From assembly GCA_964398945.1 (NCBI GenBank), contig CAYNOT010000009.1, forward strand, positions 124,001 through 188,000: DNA of 64,000 bases, in the 5' to 3' direction. Of the stretch, positions 61,355 through 64,000 are shown one piece after another. This stretch comes from JBGTGG01 sp964398945 (GTDB lineage: Bacteria > Bacteroidota > Bacteroidia > Cytophagales > Cyclobacteriaceae). How positions within the stretch are numbered: position 1 is the stretch's first letter; every line of letters starts with the position of its first letter. Made by a program: the position numbers and the translations under genes. Under the pieces are notes generated by a model. It made no database searches and was not told the DNA's origin. It worked only from the letters and a program-made list of their open reading frames with translations.

Positions 61355-62668
61355 ATGAAAATCCTACCAATTGCTGTTGGCCTCGTCATACTGATTTCTT
61401 TCCGTGTTTTTGCCCAACCGAAATTTAGCTTCAGCGGGCAATATATGAACCGTGCAGAATACCGCCACGGCTTCTCTACGTTAGCGTCCCCTGATCAGGA
61501 CCCTGCATTTTTTATTTCCCAACGAATGCGGTTGGAGGGCACAATGGTGTATGACCGTGTTGAAGCAAAAATGAATATCCAGGATGTTCGTACCTGGGGC
61601 AATACCTCCAACCTTGCCATCGATAAGAGTGGCTTGCTGTCGGTGCACGAAGCATGGCTTGGCCTGCAACTCAGCAACAAAGTAAAACTTAAAATGGGCC
61701 GTCAGGAAATCAAGTACGATGAGGATCGCATCTTCGGAAACCTGGATTGGGCCATGCAGGCACGAAGGCACGATGCAGCACTTTTGGTGTATTATGATTC
61801 CGCCAGCAAAACCCTTTTACACTTTGGTTTTGCCTTTAATGAGGAACAAGAAAATTTAGAGGGAACAGTCTATACACTGGCGAATAATTACAAAACCTTT
61901 CAATATGGATACTTCCTCAAACCTTTTGGCAATTTAACATTGTCGTTTCTATTTCTCAATAATGGATTTGAATATACGATACCCAACACCAACCCGGTAG
62001 CATACAAAACTGTTTTTAGCCAAACTTTTGGCCCCTGCATCAATTATAAAAATCCTGCTAAAAAATTATCGTGGAACTCCACTTTCTATTTGCAAACCGG
62101 AAAGAACAACCTTAATCAATCACTTTTTGCCTACGACTGGTTAGGGGAAGTTGCTGTTCAACTCGTACCAACATTTTCATTGACTGCGGGTTTTGAATTG
62201 TTGTCCGGCACAAGCCAACTTTCGAGTGATCCTGAAAAGAGCAAATCGTTCAATCCTTTTTATGGGACCAACCACCGCTTCAATGGCTACATGGATTATT
62301 TCTATGTCGGAAATCATGTTAACTCAGTCGGCCTGCAGGATTTTTACCTGAAAGGATTAATCAAAAAAGAAAAAGCCTTCGTTGGAATAGACTTCCATTT
62401 GTTCAATGCAGCCGCGGATATTATTGATGCTGAAAACATTGCCGAAGCAGCAGGAAGAAACCTGGGAACAGAAGTGGATCTTACTGTATGCTATAACTTT
62501 TGGAAATCTGTCTCCCTGCAAGGCGGATATTCCCAAATGTTTGCAACCGCAAGTATGGAGTACCTGAAAAATGTTCCGGATGGAAGCCAACAGGTTAACA
62601 ACTGGGCATATTTAATGGTGATCTTCAGGCCCGGTAATGATTGGCCGAGGACAGGGTTAAAATTATAG
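61355..62668 (+). CDS. Alginate-export-type outer-membrane porin
   Basis: A 437-residue outer-membrane beta-barrel protein with a signal peptide (ILPIAVGLVILISFRVFA). The body shows alternating hydrophobic and polar residues with repeated aromatic strands, such as 'QRMRLEGTMVYDRVEAKMNI' and 'LKMGRQEIKYDEDRIFGNL', as in the alginate_exp family. The last residue is Leu rather than an aromatic residue. The substrate need not be alginate. The 5' end carries the TATATAGT palindrome. Confidence 0.85.
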   Translation: MKILPIAVGLVILISFRVFAQPKFSFSGQYMNRAEYRHGFSTLASPDQDPAFFISQRMRLEGTMVYDRVEAKMNIQDVRTWGNTSNLAIDKSGLLSVHEAWLGLQLSNKVKLKMGRQEIKYDEDRIFGNLDWAMQARRHDAALLVYYDSASKTLLHFGFAFNEEQENLEGTVYTLANNYKTFQYGYFLKPFGNLTLSFLFLNNGFEYTIPNTNPVAYKTVFSQTFGPCINYKNPAKKLSWNSTFYLQTGKNNLNQSLFAYDWLGEVAVQLVPTFSLTAGFELLSGTSQLSSDPEKSKSFNPFYGTNHRFNGYMDYFYVGNHVNSVGLQDFYLKGLIKKEKAFVGIDFHLFNAAADIIDAENIAEAAGRNLGTEVDLTVCYNFWKSVSLQGGYSQMFATASMEYLKNVPDGSQQVNNWAYLMVIFRPGNDWPRTGLKL

Positions 62669-62879
62669 CACGCGGCAGTCACACATTAAAATACTGTACG
62701 TGATAGTATAAAAAGGTATTCTTTACATTTTAGGTAGAAATCATTCGTGTGTGTAAAACATTCCCCATCATTAAAACCAAATACTTATTGATTTTTAAGA
62801 AACTTGCCCTAACTTTATCGTTACGTCCGTAGTTCGATTGACTTGTGGGCTTGTTCATTAGCAACATGAATTTTACACT

Positions 62880-64000
62880 ATGAAAAAATTTATAAAGATC
62901 CCTCTCTCACTCTTGGTTTTTGGCACACTCCTCATATTTCAAAATTGTAAAGACAAAGACAAACCGGAAGAACCACCCATTGCAAAATTCACATTCACCT
63001 CCGACAATGGATTTGAAGCTCCTTCAACCATTACCTTTGCCAATACCTCAACCAATGCTACCACCTATGAGTGGGATTTCGGTGATGGTACCGCAACCGT
63101 CACTACCGAAAACCCGGTGCACGTTTTTGAAAATACAGGGAGCTATACTGTTACCTTAACAGCAAAGAAAGGATCCAAAACCAATTCTTCCACGGCTACG
63201 ATCACCATTGTTGATCCGACACCTGTTGCATCATTCACCTATGAATCCAATAACAATTTTATAACGCCTTCAGAAATTACGTTTACCAATACCTCCACCA
63301 GCGCAGTTGGTTATGAATGGGATTTTGGTGATGGCAGTGATCCCGTAACCGATGAAAATCCAGTGCATACCTTTGCTGCCACCGGGGATTATACAGTAAC
63401 ATTGAAAGCAATAAACGGAGCCAAGTCCGACACGGAGACTGTGTCCATTTCAATCACCCCTGCCGATCCCACAGCCGACTTTACGTTTGTATCGAACAAC
63501 GATTTTCATACACCATCAGTAATTACCTTTACCAACACCTCCACATCCGCGATGTCATACGAATGGGACTTTGGCGATGGTAGTGCAACCTCAACAGAAG
63601 AAAACCCGGTACACACATATACAACAACCGGAAGTTATACTGTAACACTCACCGCCACCAACGAAACTTTATCTGATGAGAAAACTGCAACAATTGTAAT
63701 CACCCCGTTCCAACCGGTTGCGAATTTCACCCATACATCAAACAATGGCTACACCGCGCCATCGAACATCACGTTTACCAACACTTCAACGAATGCTGCC
63801 AGTGTGGTTTGGGATTTTGGTGATGAAAGTGCGACCTCAACAGAAGGAAACCCGGTACATAGCTATGCAACACCGGGAACCTATACAGTAACACTTACCG
63901 CTACCAACGAAACATTGACCGATGTGGAAACCAAAACTATTACGATTTCCGAAATGGCGTACACAGGTGTGTACCAACTTGTTTCGGCTATAATCTCGGA
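62880..64000 (+). CDS. PKD-repeat lipoprotein, 3' end beyond the window
   Basis: A 373-codon open frame that runs off the right edge. The N-terminus has a lipoprotein signal (LLVFGTLLIFQNC). Four PKD domains follow, each about 85 residues, with WDFGDG or WDFGDE marks and paired 'ENPVHxY/F' strands. Tandem PKD domains mediate protein or sugar binding in Bacteroidota surface proteins. The sequence beyond the last PKD (MAYTGVYQLVSAI) could begin a further domain. Confidence 0.85.
   Translation, partial: MKKFIKIPLSLLVFGTLLIFQNCKDKDKPEEPPIAKFTFTSDNGFEAPSTITFANTSTNATTYEWDFGDGTATVTTENPVHVFENTGSYTVTLTAKKGSKTNSSTATITIVDPTPVASFTYESNNNFITPSEITFTNTSTSAVGYEWDFGDGSDPVTDENPVHTFAATGDYTVTLKAINGAKSDTETVSISITPADPTADFTFVSNNDFHTPSVITFTNTSTSAMSYEWDFGDGSATSTEENPVHTYTTTGSYTVTLTATNETLSDEKTATIVITPFQPVANFTHTSNNGYTAPSNITFTNTSTNAASVVWDFGDESATSTEGNPVHSYATPGTYTVTLTATNETLTDVETKTITISEMAYTGVYQLVSAIIS

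Noticed and set aside
1..64000. CRISPR arrays, rRNA and tRNA genes
   Set aside because: No regularly spaced direct repeats and no conserved rRNA or cloverleaf sequence was seen on reading both strands; a covariance-model scan would be decisive.

Overview
The window looks like a chromosome segment of a Bacteroidota bacterium, probably of the Cytophagales. Evidence for this is the BT4734/BF3469-type and DUF3987 replication proteins, a DUF6266 protein, a tricorn-like protease, a PKD-repeat lipoprotein, promoter -7 boxes of the TAnnTTTG type, few clear Shine-Dalgarno sites, and a DapD/MscL/ABC-F gene set typical of that phylum. No rRNA, tRNA or CRISPR array was found.

Region 1 (1-14047) is ordinary chromosome. 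It holds the start of parE, a sterol-desaturase-family hydroxylase, a 3-hydroxyacyl-CoA dehydrogenase, mscL, a PAS histidine kinase overlapping its response regulator, a DUF3108 protein, dapD, a glycosyltransferase, an mntR-mntH manganese operon (the transporter carries a C-terminal universal-stress domain), and mnmE.

Region 2 (about 14032-42000) is an integrative element of about 28 kb inserted at the 3' end of mnmE. An 18-bp near-perfect direct repeat marks both ends: the mnmE stop-codon region and 41983-42000. TGTTGCTAAT motifs sit just inside both ends. The left part holds excisionase-like and other helix-turn-helix proteins, a tyrosine recombinase and primase/helicase-type proteins. The centre (20.4-38.4 kb) is one co-directional defence block: XRE regulator, hsdM, hsdS, an unusual reverse transcriptase, an hsdS 3' remnant, a TrlF-like PHP-ATPase, RhuM, hsdR, a 39-aa ORF, a long prokaryotic Argonaute that has lost its catalytic residues, and a 1285-aa protein with an N-terminal GHKL/HSP90-like ATPase and a C-terminal DUF3883 nuclease-like domain. 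The right part has degenerate repeats, two copies of a structured 33-nt motif, an orphan terminator, a HEPN-like gene, and DUF6943- and DUF6266-type genes.

Region 3 (42001-64000) is chromosome again. It holds a degraded ParE toxin beside an intact antitoxin, a DHFR-family reductase, a TlpA-like thioredoxin, a tricorn-like protease, an ABC-F ATPase, a ceramidase-like protein, a DEAD-box helicase, an acyl-CoA desaturase, an ECF-type sigma factor, a START-domain protein, a tandem universal stress protein, an ABC exporter pair, an alginate-export-type porin and a PKD lipoprotein running off the end.

The most interesting unit is the inactive Argonaute with its ATPase/DUF3883 partner (32423-38353). 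My inference is that the Argonaute acts as a guide-directed sensor and the partner as the effector. It is embedded in a type I restriction locus that also carries a reverse transcriptase.
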